Of a stretch of DNA of 64,000 nt, positions 38,901 through 49,900 are shown piece after piece (position 1 is the first letter of the stretch; each line of letters starts with the position of its first letter). The translations under genes were made by a program, and so were the position numbers. The DNA comes from Glandiceps talaboti (taxonomy: Eukaryota; Hemichordata; Enteropneusta; Spengelidae), in NCBI RefSeq assembly GCF_964340395.1, contig NC_135550.1, positions 14,187,908 through 14,251,907 of the forward strand. Direction: 5' to 3'. The notes under the pieces were generated by a model. That model had not been told where the DNA came from, did not search any database, and saw only the letters and a program-made list of their open reading frames with translations.

Positions 38901-41277
38901 GATTATTCAATGTAGATTTCCTGCGTTTACTCAAACTGGAAGTAATGTTATGGCAACTCTCTTGGTAAAAAAAAAAAACCTGATGAAAAGGGAAATCTCA
39001 ATCAAACAACTCAAACAAAATTTACAAAAAGAATTATTAACTTGGAGGACAAGTATTTTCTGATTTGGACAAGTGTTTCTTAATCTACTTGTGCAGTGGG
39101 CAAGAAAATATTTTGTCATTATTTCAAACCCTGACACGTACGTCATGGTATTAAAGAACATGTGTGTACCATACTTTACCAAGCATACTTTGATGTTGTC
39201 ATGGTTTCATAAGATACAACACTGGTATTTTACACAAAATTTGGGGGGGGGGGGGACAGGAAAAAACAAGAAAATACTTTGAGAAGTAAATTCATAATTG
39301 CACTTAGCATGTGGTATGGATTCAAACACACAAATTAATGTACAATACTTCTGGTAGTTAAAAAAATAAGAGCTTAACATGATTTGTTTCGTGGAATAGA
39401 AATTGATTGTTGGCACCATTTTATATAGTAGTGATAGCGAAGTTACCTTATTGGAATCTAGTTTTTCAAACAGCTACAAGTGATTCGGACAAAAGCTACG
39501 TAGTCGCTTCAAAGGTAACTTCATTAATACTATTATGATTTGTTTCAATACATAAACACACACACACCCCCATACACCCACTCTCCCACACACTGGCATA
39601 TAAATGATGCAATATTCGTATATAAATATTTATACCATTATTCTAATTGAAAGAATGAATATTCATTGTCTTTTGGTTCATAGTGTTTGCCATAGTTACA
39701 AATTTCTACTCAAGAGTTACAAAAAAAGTATTTTAAAATTTTAAATAATTTTGGAAGCAAGATTACAGCAAAAATGTGGGATTTGCTTACAAAAAATGTT
39801 TTTACTGTGAGTAGAAAACTTAACATATGCTTACTGCAGTATTTATAAAGCTATCGATCCAAGCATATTTATGGGACAACATTCATGAAGGCTTACTTGG
39901 TAGTGTCCATCACTTTTTCAATTTATTAAATGCCATGATCAAAATCAATGCTTAGAAACTGAGATTAGAAAAATATGACCATGATCAATGTAGTGTTTAT
40001 ACTTCCTGGTATTATCTTCATACAGAAAGATTTATACTAGATATTTAGTAGTAAATGGGGATATCAAATATGCATTTAGAAAAACATGATAAATAAATAG
40101 CTAAACTATCATATATAATAACTCAACAAAGAACAGATATCGTCTTGGAATATGTGACAAATCCATATCATTGAAGAAATAAAGTGAAAAAAAAACATAC
40201 ATATGTGGAATTGTGACTAAGTTGCGGGCGTGAATATGGTCTCGTAATTCATTTTCACGTGTACAGAGCGCCAAATCAGTAGTCAGCGGTAGGGGGCGTG
40301 TCATCCTACCATCTCGCGCGCGCCACAATCGAAGTCATAAACATGTGGATAGTACCCACAGCCATACGTTTACGTGAAAAGACGCGTAACGTTAACAGCG
40401 ACCCATGCAAATGTCACAAATTGCTAACAGAGCACGGCCAACATTGCGGCCTTGTAGATGGTACAATATAGAATATAACATGCATATTTAGACAGACGTA
40501 ATTAACCTACGGTGTTTCAGTTTCCATGTTTACCAATCATGCCAATAATAAATAGTGACTCATACACACCGCTATGAATCATAACCACAGTGCATGCAGT
40601 TTCTAAACGTTAAAACGCACTATCTAGGAAATACGACTACACAAATGAAAAAGGGTGGATTCCTAAATAAAATACAACAAAATACTGCAAACTTTTGCAA
40701 TTTCAAAATACAAATTCGACAATTATATATCGTTATAAATGCTATTAACCTATGTGAAAACTTGTTCAGAGTACAGATGAGAAACCAAGTCACATGCGTC
40801 GATGCAAATAAAATGGGTGATATTGCGTTGCACATGACGCGACGCTTACTTACCTGTCAACAAACTATAAAGTGACTGCAGATGGGCTTTATCCTTGTAG
40901 TATGACCGAGAAAGTGAACTCCATATGACATCAGACATCTTCTTGACAAAATCTCGTGTTGCATACCCAGATTTATACTCGCTGGTATCGACAGAGCCTT
41001 TGATTTGGGTAACAAACTTGGTGTATAGAGCTTGGACGTTAGCATACTCTATGACCGGGAAGATACGCTCCACGCCAGCCGTTGATTGCGATTGTGGGCC
41101 GAGAGACCGATTACATGTAAGTGCATTCTCAATTACACCTAAAAGTATGGATAAAAAAGCTAAATCTGGCTGACCATCATTGATGAGCTGCGCCCGTAAG
41201 ATTTTCACGACCGACTGGACATCTTCAACGGGAAAGTGTTGCCTGACGCTCTCCGGAAAACCCGCCATCTTGTTCAT
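26490..41277 (-). CDS. MEN1: Menin, 6 coding exons, complete
   Basis: Minus-strand coding exons in order are 41277-40854, 35285-35091, 33710-33568, 32096-32056 (only 41 bp), 29919-29695 and 27576-26490. Phases agree and all introns are GT-AG. They join to 704 codons (human 610-615, fly longer). Menin is a nuclear scaffold that binds MLL/KMT2 complexes and JunD. Diagnostic blocks seen are [17 protein letters not shown] (exon 1), [16 protein letters not shown] and [12 protein letters not shown] (exon 2), [13 protein letters not shown] (exons 4-5), [10 protein letters not shown] and [18 protein letters not shown] (exon 6), and the C-terminal MKGLKDLL and [13 protein letters not shown] motifs. 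Residues from about 440 to 640 form a long charged, Ser/Thr-rich and Pro-rich linker, longer than in vertebrates. The C-terminus is basic (QRRRPRRE). A second in-frame Met three codons on (41268, context AAGATGG) may be the true start. A possible AATAAA on the minus strand lies at 26016-26011. Confidence 0.96.
27738..27975. repeat. Minisatellite, 26-bp unit, about 9 copies
   Basis: The unit is CACCCAGGAAAGTTGAAAAT followed by GAGAGA. The copies are very alike, so expansion is recent. It lies in MEN1 intron 5, about 160 bp upstream (in genome order, to the right) of the exon 6 acceptor. Confidence 0.9.
28448..28533. repeat. (TG)n microsatellite
   Basis: About 40 TG units with two CG interruptions near the end, in MEN1 intron 5. 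A C homopolymer of about 18 lies nearby at 28091-28108. Confidence 0.95.
28778..29091. mobile_element. Foldback MITE, about 314 bp, long terminal inverted repeats
   Basis: The left end TATGGATGAGGACTGGGTGT and the right end (inverted TATGGATGAGGATTGGGTAT) continue as imperfect inverted repeats for about 90 bp (TTTATTTTGRATKTTTARTT; CTTCATACTTG). A half copy occurs at 54690-54750 in CLPTM1 intron 10. Confidence 0.75.
30280..30427. mobile_element. Short MITE, copy 1 (MEN1 intron 4)
   Basis: The right end GGCTGAATGAAGAAAAATAT followed by TGGGCAATA is mirrored by a diverged left end (TTATTCCCAATATCTGTCTTCA). The inside has GTGACCTAAGGGGC and ACAACCCTYAG phrases. The family recurs at 33192-33347, and a right half recurs at about 49740-49826. 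Confidence 0.7.
31120..31400 (-). mobile_element. tRNA-derived SINE-like repeat (minus orientation)
   Basis: On the minus strand TTAGTGGTTGGGAG resembles an A box and GGTTCGAATCC (plus 31335-31345) is an exact B box, the internal promoter of tRNA-derived SINEs. The cloverleaf is not intact, so it is not a tRNA gene. The body toward 31120 has no gene. The right and left limits are estimates. Confidence 0.5.
32252..32678. mobile_element. Inverted-repeat element with an internal 77-bp tandem expansion
   Basis: The ends AACACTGAAGTA and TACTTCAGTGTT are exact inverted repeats. The left arm has been amplified as 77-bp units (CACTTTCTGTATTTGTCACT starting near 32274, 32351 and 32428). The right arm (32595-32678) is a single inverted copy (ACTTTTACACTTGATATCAA). 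It lies in MEN1 intron 3. Confidence 0.75.
33192..33347. mobile_element. Short MITE, copy 2 (MEN1 intron 3)
   Basis: The terminal inverted repeats are TTTTTCTTCATTCAGCC and GGCTGAATGAAGAAAAA. The inside matches copy 1 (GACCTAAGGGGCTC). Sequence similarity with copy 1 carries on past the right end for about 150 bp, so the true element or insertion target may be longer. Confidence 0.75.
34611..35057. mobile_element. MITE, 447 bp, TIR AGCCYTGTCCCCA, internal 71-bp tandem repeat
   Basis: The left end AGCCCTGTCCCCA and right end TGGGGACAAGGCT are inverted repeats. The TA on both sides could be a target duplication. The left part contains three copies of a 71-bp unit starting TGTCCCCAC (34616, 34687, 34758). 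The right end is only about 32 bp from the 5' splice site of MEN1 exon 2. Confidence 0.8.
35724..35988 (-). mobile_element. Truncated copy of the TAGCACAACTG element (minus orientation), with (CA)n
   Basis: Read on the minus strand it begins TAGCACAACTGAACTGTGGT and continues with GTAAACAACTTAATGTCAAA, AACTGCTAGACCGATTG and ATGATCGCATC, as in the large copy at 51347. The internal CA microsatellite (35861-35921) sits where that copy has a TG run. The left limit is uncertain. Confidence 0.7.
38673..39133. mobile_element. hAT-like non-autonomous element, about 461 bp
   Basis: The left end CAGCGCTCGAAATAA and the right end TTATTTCAAACCCTG are imperfect inverted repeats that begin with CAGNG, as hAT elements do. 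The inside has repeated GGACAAGTG/CTTGTCC phrases but no transposase. A clear 8-bp target duplication is not seen. Confidence 0.5.
39427..39535. mobile_element. Tiny MITE, about 109 bp
   Basis: The ends are imperfect inverted repeats (TAGTAGTGATAGCGAAGTTA-CCTT and AAGG-TAACTTCATTAATACTAT). A related left end with CCTTATTGGAATCTA occurs at about 9600-9640. Confidence 0.6.
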
Positions 41278-41660
41278 TGCGGTGTAAATACACTGCGCAG
41301 GCTACTCATTACAAATTCAGTGTGACGTACGTAAAAGATATTGCCTGTTGACAAAATACCCATTCGATAATTAGATTAAAAATTCTGCTCGGAAACAGGT
41401 AATTTTAATCAACACTGTGTTCTCTAACTAATGCAAATTTTATTCGTTTTCAACATAACAAGCAAAAAGATCATATTCTAGACCCAATCTTTTGACTATT
41501 TTTCAAGAAACTAGAGCTCAGCAGGCATGAAGATGTGAACGACCTGCTGCAGGGAAGACCCTATATGACTAATACGATACCATAAATTATGATTTAAGTT
41601 AACTTCTGGATATTAAATATAAGACGTGATATCTAAACGTTCGTGGGTATTAATGGGTGT

Positions 41661-41737
41661 TTTTGTTTGTTTGTTTGTTTGTTTGTTTGTTTGTTTTTTT
41701 TTTTTTTTTTTTGTTTGTTTGTTTGTTTTTTTGTTTT
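41661..41737. repeat. (GTTT)n and poly-T tract
   Basis: About 9 GTTT units, a T run of about 19, and more GTTT units, between MEN1 and CLPTM1. Confidence 0.9.
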
Positions 41738-42209
41738 TAAAAGAGAAAATGGCTGTTCATAGAGTATTTCAAATCAAATACAAATTCTAGCAGTGACCAT
41801 GGTGACTCTTCGTGCTGGCCGTAGTCCTCTCCACAAAGTTTACGTGATCCGTCCAATGCATGAGGGTCTTATACCAGGGAGCCTTCAAAAATTACACCTG
41901 TCGAGGGGTCATATTTCACAAATCAGTTCAGATATTACAAATAGTATTAAGGAAGGGTAACATTTTACGCAACAGACTGGGCTTGATTCGATTTTCCCTA
42001 CCTCAAAGGCTTGCAATTATTGAATGCTCTATTGCAATTCAACCTTCAAACTTAGGGACCGGTCATTTAACTGGCTGGGAGAGGGGGTGATGCGAGTGTT
42101 TTTTTTTTTCTTCGGATAAATCATTTGGCAAACATCACTTGAAGTGCAGTTTGAGAGTCATTTTGGCAAAGTACCCTTGAAGTGGGGTGGGATGTAACTA
42201 ACATTTAAT

Positions 42210-42700
42210 TATTATCATTATTGTTATTAAACTTTATTTCGGGAAAGAAAATAACGCAAAAGCACCCATAGATAAAATACACACAAAACAGTAATTTAAA
42301 ACAAGTAGAACTTTAAAAAGACCAACAGACAAATACACACACGAACAAATACATGTACAAGCATTTTAAAATACAACGAATCTCTATACAATTTTAAAAT
42401 CCTCGAATAGAGGATTGTATCGGAATTAAGCACCGCTGCAATTAAACTATTATGGCTATTTCTAATAAAAAAGTTTTTTTTAAAGTTTTTAAAAAGTTTT
42501 AAAAAAAACACGATACCACCAGTTTACGTCTGAGCGCCCCAAAAGTGGGATCCGCCCGGGATTCCATAAACGTTTGAATGGCTCTACAATCACACGAGTA
42601 ACCCATCAAAATACGGAAAGCATTGTTGTACAACTCTGAGTCTAAGGTACACTTATTATTGTACATTAACCACAGCTGAGGGAAGTACATCTTCAAGCAA
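42210..42700 (-). mobile_element. LINE 3' fragment (C-terminal end of ORF2), decayed
   Basis: The minus-strand frame 42696-42499 encodes a typical C-terminal block of non-LTR ORF2 proteins: PQLWLMYNN, LYNNAFRILMGY, DCRA, TFMESRADPTFGALRRKL. The next block (SHNSLIAAVLNSD, then SLY) lies in another frame at 42449-42355, so at least one frameshift is present. The 3' tail ends near 42210 in an AATAAT-rich stretch. Only the last 500 bp or so are present, as in 5'-truncated LINE copies. The clade is not certain. Confidence 0.75.
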
Positions 42701-42783
42701 AAAGTTCAAAACAATGTACTTTTAACCTCAACACTGTGAACATTTACGGAGAAAATTGTTGGCAGAATTTATTCCATGAACAA

Positions 42784-43185
42784 AGTGGAATGACACTAGT
42801 CTAGTTTTTGACGGACCATATTCCGATTTTACACTACTACCGCAACGATATCTTCACACATTACCGTTGGAATACACTCTAAGGCCTAGAGGGTGCCATT
42901 CTAGTCTAGTTCCTGACGGACCGTGTTTAACGACACTCTCTACTCTTGAAAAAGGTGGAAAGATAGCCTTTACTCTGATACTAGAAGTGGAATGACAGCA
43001 AATAATATAGTACGAAAAACGAATAGCAACAGTTACTGTATGAAATACATCCTTTTTAGTTAGAATGTTGAATGCCACCCTCTACTCTAAAGGGGAAAAA
43101 AAGAGAAGTGGAATGACAGCCTCCGAGTCTACTCTACTAAAAAGGGGAATGACAGCCTCTACTCTATAATATAAGTGGAATGATT
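42784..43185. repeat. Degenerate repeat with GTGGAATGACAGCCTCTACT phrases
   Basis: Diverged copies of AAGTGGAATGACAGC and CTCTACTCTAA, plus two copies of CTAGTYTAGTTYYTGACGGA (about 42800 and 42902), are scattered through this stretch of the MEN1-CLPTM1 spacer. Confidence 0.65.
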
Positions 43186-43871
43186 TCCAAAGTAAAACTT
43201 GTTACAGCATGATAAACTATGATGTGCAACGTTTACTTTTACCGTTCTCCTAGATTGTACCGGTCACGGTAAAAACGGGCAAGTCACGATTTTACCCCAG
43301 GCTTTTAGCTGATGGTGTCTGAGAACATTACACGACGTGAATGTATAGGTCTGACCCGAAAGGCGATGAAGTGATATATGAACATATATTAGGCTGCGGG
43401 CTGCGGTAAGACTTACGGGGAGGGGGGGGGGGGGAGAAAATATTTGGGTCAATTTTTTTAAGCAACCCCACTTTGCGCTCTCAAAAATGCTATGCTCCCG
43501 AAATGAATCCAAGAACTTTCGTAGCCCGCCCCTACACATTTATATGCGTAATTATACACCCCCCTCCCCGCCCACCCCCACATTCCAGAGATGTATGTAA
43601 TCATGTAATTTATATAGTACACTACACGTGGTTGGAAATCAACTTAGATGTGGGCTTTGCAAAAAAGGTCTCACACAGCTCTGTAACCTGTACTTGGAAA
43701 TACTTAGCCAGCAGGGTTTGCTCTTTCAATCTTGATTTTGGACAGGAACAGCATCCCCATGTATTTCCCTACCTGTTCTCGTTCCTGCGTGGGGAAATGA
43801 TTCATTCAACAATTACTAGTATATGTATTATCGTATTAGGTATGACGCACTAAATTTCTGTCACTGGTGAA

Positions 43872-43887
43872 TAGCGCCCCCTGCCAT
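43872..43887 (-). promoter_or_regulatory. CTCF-like motif just upstream of CLPTM1
   Basis: AGCGCCCCCTGCCATC resembles the reverse complement of the CTCF core (AGGGGGCGCT). It lies 28 bp before the CLPTM1 start codon, so it is probably in the 5' UTR or core promoter. Confidence 0.35.
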
Positions 43888-43914
43888 CATAGTGAGAAGG
43901 GGTTTAATTAAAAA

Positions 43915-46900
43915 ATGGCCGACACTGCGAGTGGAAGTACCGAGGAAGCTCGGGGAAACGAAGTGGCTAATAATGGACAAGTCGCTGCTCAGAACCAAAA
44001 CGGAGAGGTAGGATAACGAGGAACATTTCTCGAAATCTATTGGACATACAAAAAAAATATCCAGTCATCAGTGGATCGGACAGGAGAAAGCCAAAGGACA
44101 CCGGTGTTTTCGACATTGCATTGTCATGAAATTATCATTGAATGGTCGTAAACGTAGCATGGTTCGTAGCGGCAAGGATGAATGAGTTTGAGCGAAAAAG
44201 AATAGAACTTGTACTGAACAAGATCACCTTCCGCGTAATTTTACCAACTAAAAGGGGAATATTTGAAGAACAATCTAGGGTGTGCATGTAAGGTTACAAA
44301 ACTAAGTCGGAAGCTTTTGAACTATAACTTAGTATAACTCGACTAGCTATATAAATATTTGTGTTGGTATTTTTATGCACATATTAACATGTTTTAGATG
44401 TTGGATATACAAGGGCCAAGACAGGAAAGCATGGAAACAGAAAGAAAAGACGCGTTTTAGTTGTTGAACGTGATCACCGAAGAAAGTCTGTAGAATGTGT
44501 GAATGAACAATGCAATGAATATAGTCATTAGGTTTACCTGATTATTCAAGGTTGCATACATTTTTAGACAATCAATGTATGAAAGCTTTCATTTTAAATG
44601 TATGTGCCATTTTGTAGCCCATATCCGTAATGGTTGACAAGTCCTTTCTTTTGGTTAGGAAATGAAGTTATTATTAACAGTACTAGCTCACCGATTCATA
44701 CCCTTAATTTGAAAGAAAACAAGGGTGTGTGATTTTTAAAATCATATCTATAGAAGTACGAAACCACATTTTTTAAAAACTGAACTGGTTATATAGGCAT
44801 TTAGTTGACTTCAGAGATTGTTTTGACCATATGCATTGGAGAGAGGTCTATGAAAGAGCTCTCCGACATCTATGTTTGGACTACCATATTAACAGAGACA
44901 ATCAAGATTTTACCTTAGAAAATAAAAACTATCGTTGCAACATGTGAAATTATACTCGCAAAAGGGTGGCATTTCTGATGACTTTCACGATCTTACAGTA
45001 CAGATGTATATATTTTTAGGACTTACAGTGTTTTTACACTATATTAATTACAAGGTGATTATATTCCACACAACAGAAGCTCCACTATCACCCACTTGTG
45101 TAATCTACCACGTCGAACAACAGTTTTAGCCGCAACCTAGATTGCTGTTGTAATATTTGTTGTACTGCTAAACATAGTATGTAATCTGGTCTGCACTACA
45201 CAAATGTGAATGTATTTTAAATCTCAGCATTGTTTGACTTCCTTTTCACTAAGAATTATCCAAGAAACATGCAGACGGAAAGATTCACCATTGTTAGTAT
45301 GAGCTCCCTCAACGAAGAATCTTTGTGTCTCGGAGACTTACAAGCTTATACTGTTCGGGAAAATTTGAAAATCTAACACCACTTTTCAAAGCCAGGGTTT
45401 CAGTCAATATCCCTGATATCAAAACTTTGAAAGATCCTTTTCAATCTATAACTACATATAGGAATAAATGTTGTTACAAGAAATACCAGTATTTTTGCAG
45501 TAAGCAGGTAAATCTACATGTAGCTGAGTTCCCCTGTCATTTTACATGGGTTCCCAACCCAAATTATGGTATAATATATTGGAAACTATGCCAGTTTTAT
45601 CACCTTTCTGTTACCGTGGTTCCCCAACCTAAAGCAAAAAAATCCACTGAATACAGTAACATAGTTTTTCACTTCAACTTGCTCAAACAAAGTGAAAGGT
45701 GGATAACAGATTGAAATAGAAAGTAGTTTGCAACAAACTGATACTTGGTACCGACTCGTTCTCACATTTACTTGAGTTTTGACCAAGTCAGCTTAACAAT
45801 CTATGTCAATGAAATAACCGAGATCCTAAATTTTCATCTTTTGTTTTTGTCAGGCTGTACAAGAGCAGCAGCAGCAACAACAACAGCAGGGCGGTGCATG
45901 GCAGATGATAAAAGGATTTGCATTTCGTCTCTTCATTATCTACATGATTAGTAGTTTCTTCCGTGGTCGTTCCAATCAACCCACCGCCAACCCTGATGGA
46001 TCACCAATCAAGTTTGCTGAAAACCTATTTGCCAAGGGAACAATCATGGTAAGTGTTCTGAGGGTTTTTTTCGTGAGTAGCTTTCATCTGTAAAACTGCC
46101 TGAGGGTTTATACTGATGTTGTTACATTACATTGATAGGTCAGTAGCTGTTTAATTCTTAATTGGAAATGCTCACAGCAAATCCTACATTTATATTAGAG
46201 GGAGCAGAGTTGTCTCGTCTCTAGTCCAGCTTATAACATAAAAATGTTAACTTAAGCTGGTTTGTGGGCCACGTTCAGTTTACACTTACAGATGTATGTT
46301 ATGTCCAATCCAAGTTTTCATGTAATAAAGCATCTGTATGATACCCTAGTTTTCATGTTTGCTTCATTTTCAGGACATGAAAATTTATATCTCAGAAGAG
46401 GAAGATTTCACTCAGTTTGACGACGATAAGTACTTGTTCTGGGAAGAAAGTGAATTAGAATACGGTGACTGGATTAGTGGTCCAAATGGAGATGGGTCAT
46501 ATACGTACGATGGAACCATTGAAGCCACTGAGGTGAGAGAGACACGGGGATTACTTTATAGCCAAAGTTTCATCAAGATTATTTGCAAAGTCAGACAAGA
46601 TTTATCATTAGAATTAGACGATTGTTTTATGTTAGTTTTTAAAAGAAAGATAACCTGTAATATTTGTGTTGAAGGGAAACATAAAATAAGAATAAAATCT
46701 GTCATATTACAACACATACTATAGAACAACAATACTCTATGTTGATTCTGAATTATTTGTAAGTCCTCTTGAAACAACTCTTGGATGTTTGTGAACCTAA
46801 AATACAGAGTCTATTTTCTAAGGTGTCGTACAGTAAAAGAATCACTTTCTGACTGGTCTAGCATTTTTTCTAGCTCAGTGCCAACATCTGGCTTGTACTA

Positions 46901-49900
46901 AGCACACCACCAGCATGTATAAGCTACTATGAGGGTAAATGCCAGCATCAGGGTATATGTTATCATCAGACTGACACCACACTAGCAAACCAAGAAGGAT
47001 TCTTTACCTGTACTGTACCATTCATCTGGTATAACGCCATTGATGAAACAAATCATTAGAATTGTTTACAACAACAATTTAATGCTTTTGTGACAATGAA
47101 AATTAAGTTACTAGCTTGATAATTCTGAAAGTGGTAAAGTTTTAATGATAATGTAAGACAATTTATGTTTTTATTTTCTATTGCAGAAAATGATGAACAA
47201 TGGAAGCATATTTATTCATGTGTATTTTGTCAAATCTGGTAGATCACCGGATCCGAAAGCCAAAGGCAAATATGCTAAGAAGGCAGTAGCTTACAGGTCA
47301 AAGTGTATGTGTCATACTTCTGTATTTCTGGTAACAGTATGGAATTTTGTTTAATACAGTTTATGAGTGTGTTTGCCTAGGTTGAGGAATTCTGATAACA
47401 GAGGGTAGAAACTGGTAATACATGTTAAGATCCCCATATGTTAATTGTGGTGGAAACCCCAGTACACAAAATTGGGGAACTCGGGTAGATTTTACCTACT
47501 TGCACTTTTTGCCATTAATGAAAAACTGTTCGTATGTACATTTATTCATTTGACTAAATAGACATACATATCCCAAAACTCTTTGAGTTGTAGAAAGGTA
47601 AACAATTGATGATAAATCATGATGAACAATTGAAAGTTTCTCAACGAGTTAGTGCTAGTCTAGCCTGACCCCCCCCCCCCCCCCCCCCCCCAGCATTGTA
47701 CATTGCAAATGATAACAATAAGAGGGTTCAGTCATTGATGGGACTGAAATATATGCGTAACTCTAAAAAAAGATGTATGCATACAAGTCTGTTTACTTCA
47801 CGAAGTCTATACAACAAACAAAAAATCTATACCTCTCTAAGTTTACAATTTAATCTCTTGTACTGCTCAACTAAATATTGTTTCAAAGATTTCCTAAAAA
47901 TTTGTGGAGAATTTGATGATATTTCATTGTATACATTCGCTACTTGTTTTGTAGTGAATGTACATGTATCTAATTTGACTTGTTTGCTGTTGTGTTATGT
48001 TACAGTACTCAACAAATACAAGAAGAAACGTTATCATAAAATGGTGAATTTACTGACAGGAGAGACTGAAGCTAGCCAAGATATAATTAGGGTAAGACTA
48101 TAGTACAGTTGGTTGTATTACCCTAGCCCTAGCACATGGTCAATCTGAACTTAATAGTGAACTTGGCACGATTTCTGTATTTAGCTCTTTCGTTTATTGT
48201 TGTTTGTTCATTTTTTGTTGTGTGAGCACTCGATACCTACATCTGACACAGTAACATAGGTGTTCTTGAGCCAATACGAGAGCGCTGAGGGAATTTACTC
48301 AATGAATGAGAATGCGTAATGCACCAAAACATACGGGTACAGTACTGCAGAGTGCTCTGTTCAAAAACAGCTTGAACACAGAGCACAGACAATAATGTTA
48401 TCATCATTGTCTGGTTGTTCTCTTTCTTTCAGTTTCGAAAGTTGAGTGTATATATATCTTAAGACGGATTCTGATTGGCTACTTGTAAGTACGAGATATG
48501 ATATGAGAACAACTATGATATTGAGTCAGATTTAGGTATCGGGTGCTAAAAGAACAACAAAAGAACAACCGACAATAAACGTAAGAGAAAAATAAAGAAA
48601 TCACGCCGAGTTCACTTTAATAATCGGATTTTAATCAGCTTGAGTACATTGTGTACTCTGATTCACTTTTGTCCCAGTAGTGTGTGAAGCATTGTGTATG
48701 AAAGGTATAGTACACATTACTATATTGGTTCATGAGACATCAATTGTGTTGTTAACCATTTGTGATCCTTCAAGTGTTTACCTTAAAGTCATTCCATTGT
48801 CATGTTATGTAGATTTTTATTTGTTACCAAATTTCAGAGTGTTGATGATATGAGACCAGCAGAGGTTTTATCACATTGGCATCCCAATCTAACTATCAAC
48901 ATTTTAGATGACCACACTCCATGGAAACGAGGGGCTATACCAGCACCCTTAGATCAATGTAAGTAAATGTCCTTCAGACTCATAAAAGCTAGGGGGCTAT
49001 ACAGCACCCTTTAAACTCCACAGAAACTAGAAGGTTATCACAGCATCCTTCAGACTAGGGGGGCTATAACAGCACTTTTCAGACTCCACAGAAGCTAGGG
49101 TGAGATGTAGTATCACCCTTTGATTACTGAAATTAGAACACCCCACTATAGTCCATCAGTACAAGGTGCTGTACCAAATTATAAGCAAAGACTGTGAACA
49201 TACGCTGTTGGGAGATCAATTTTGTCTGTGTTTCCTCTCCAAAAGTCATGATAACAGAGTTCTGTCACATACTCATACAGACAATGTTAAAAAAAAATGA
49301 TAAAGTAAAGTTGATCTGAGTACATGTTGTTATGGATGCTATTCACTCAGAGTAGTGTCTGTACTTCTAAAGTATGCCAGTACATTAGGTCTGAATAACA
49401 CTTGTATTTTTATGTTGATTGCAGACATTGACTTCCATCCAGCTGGAGATTATTACCCTGTCATCTATATAAATGATTATTGGAACATGGTAACTGATTA
49501 TATGCCTATCAATGAAACTACACCGTAAGTTATATGTAGAATTCATTTGTAGATCAGTGATAGTGAGTGAAAATACACTGTAAATTATTTTGATTTCACT
49601 TTCTATACCATGCATGACCCAAGTTGAACAAAAAATATGGAATATATACTCTGGTCGTTCTACGTCACGACAACACATGTCTATGTCACGACAACGTGTG
49701 TCTACGTCACTGTGTCCAAAACATTCAAAATTGTCGTTCTAGTGACTTGTAGCGACAAGCCCCCTCAGGTCACTCGTATTTTGCTTGAGTGAACAAAGAA
49801 AAATATTGGAGAATAACATCTAAATATAACTTATTTTATAGTAGAGGATTATTTCACAATGACTACCGTCAGCAATGTAAAACAGTCAACATGGATTGTA

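Larger units (their letters stand above)
35286..40853. other. MEN1 intron 1
   Basis: This 5.6-kb intron contains the truncated element above, a hAT-like MITE, a small MITE and short homopolymers. The stretch near its 5' end (40200-40850) is richer in CpG (for example CTCGCGCGCGCC at about 40311). No other gene is seen. Confidence 0.6.
41278..43914. other. Spacer between the divergent MEN1 and CLPTM1 starts
   Basis: 2.6 kb that must carry the promoters of both genes. It is filled largely by a GTTT tract, the LINE fragment and degenerate repeats. Clean single-copy-looking sequence remains next to each start codon (about 41278-41640 and 43600-43914). No TATA box is clear. Confidence 0.6.

Noticed and set aside
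40101-40328. Minus-strand open frame near the MEN1 promoter
   Set aside because: It begins in a CpG-rich patch and runs into AT-rich sequence with no domain; likely chance.
45325-45714. Open frame of 129 codons inside CLPTM1 intron 1
   Set aside because: No family similarity and no splice signals in frame; AT-rich composition like the rest of the intron.
47696-48005. Open frame extending upstream of CLPTM1 exon 5
   Set aside because: The family alignment and the acceptor at 48005 place the exon start at 48006; the upstream part is intron that happens to be open.
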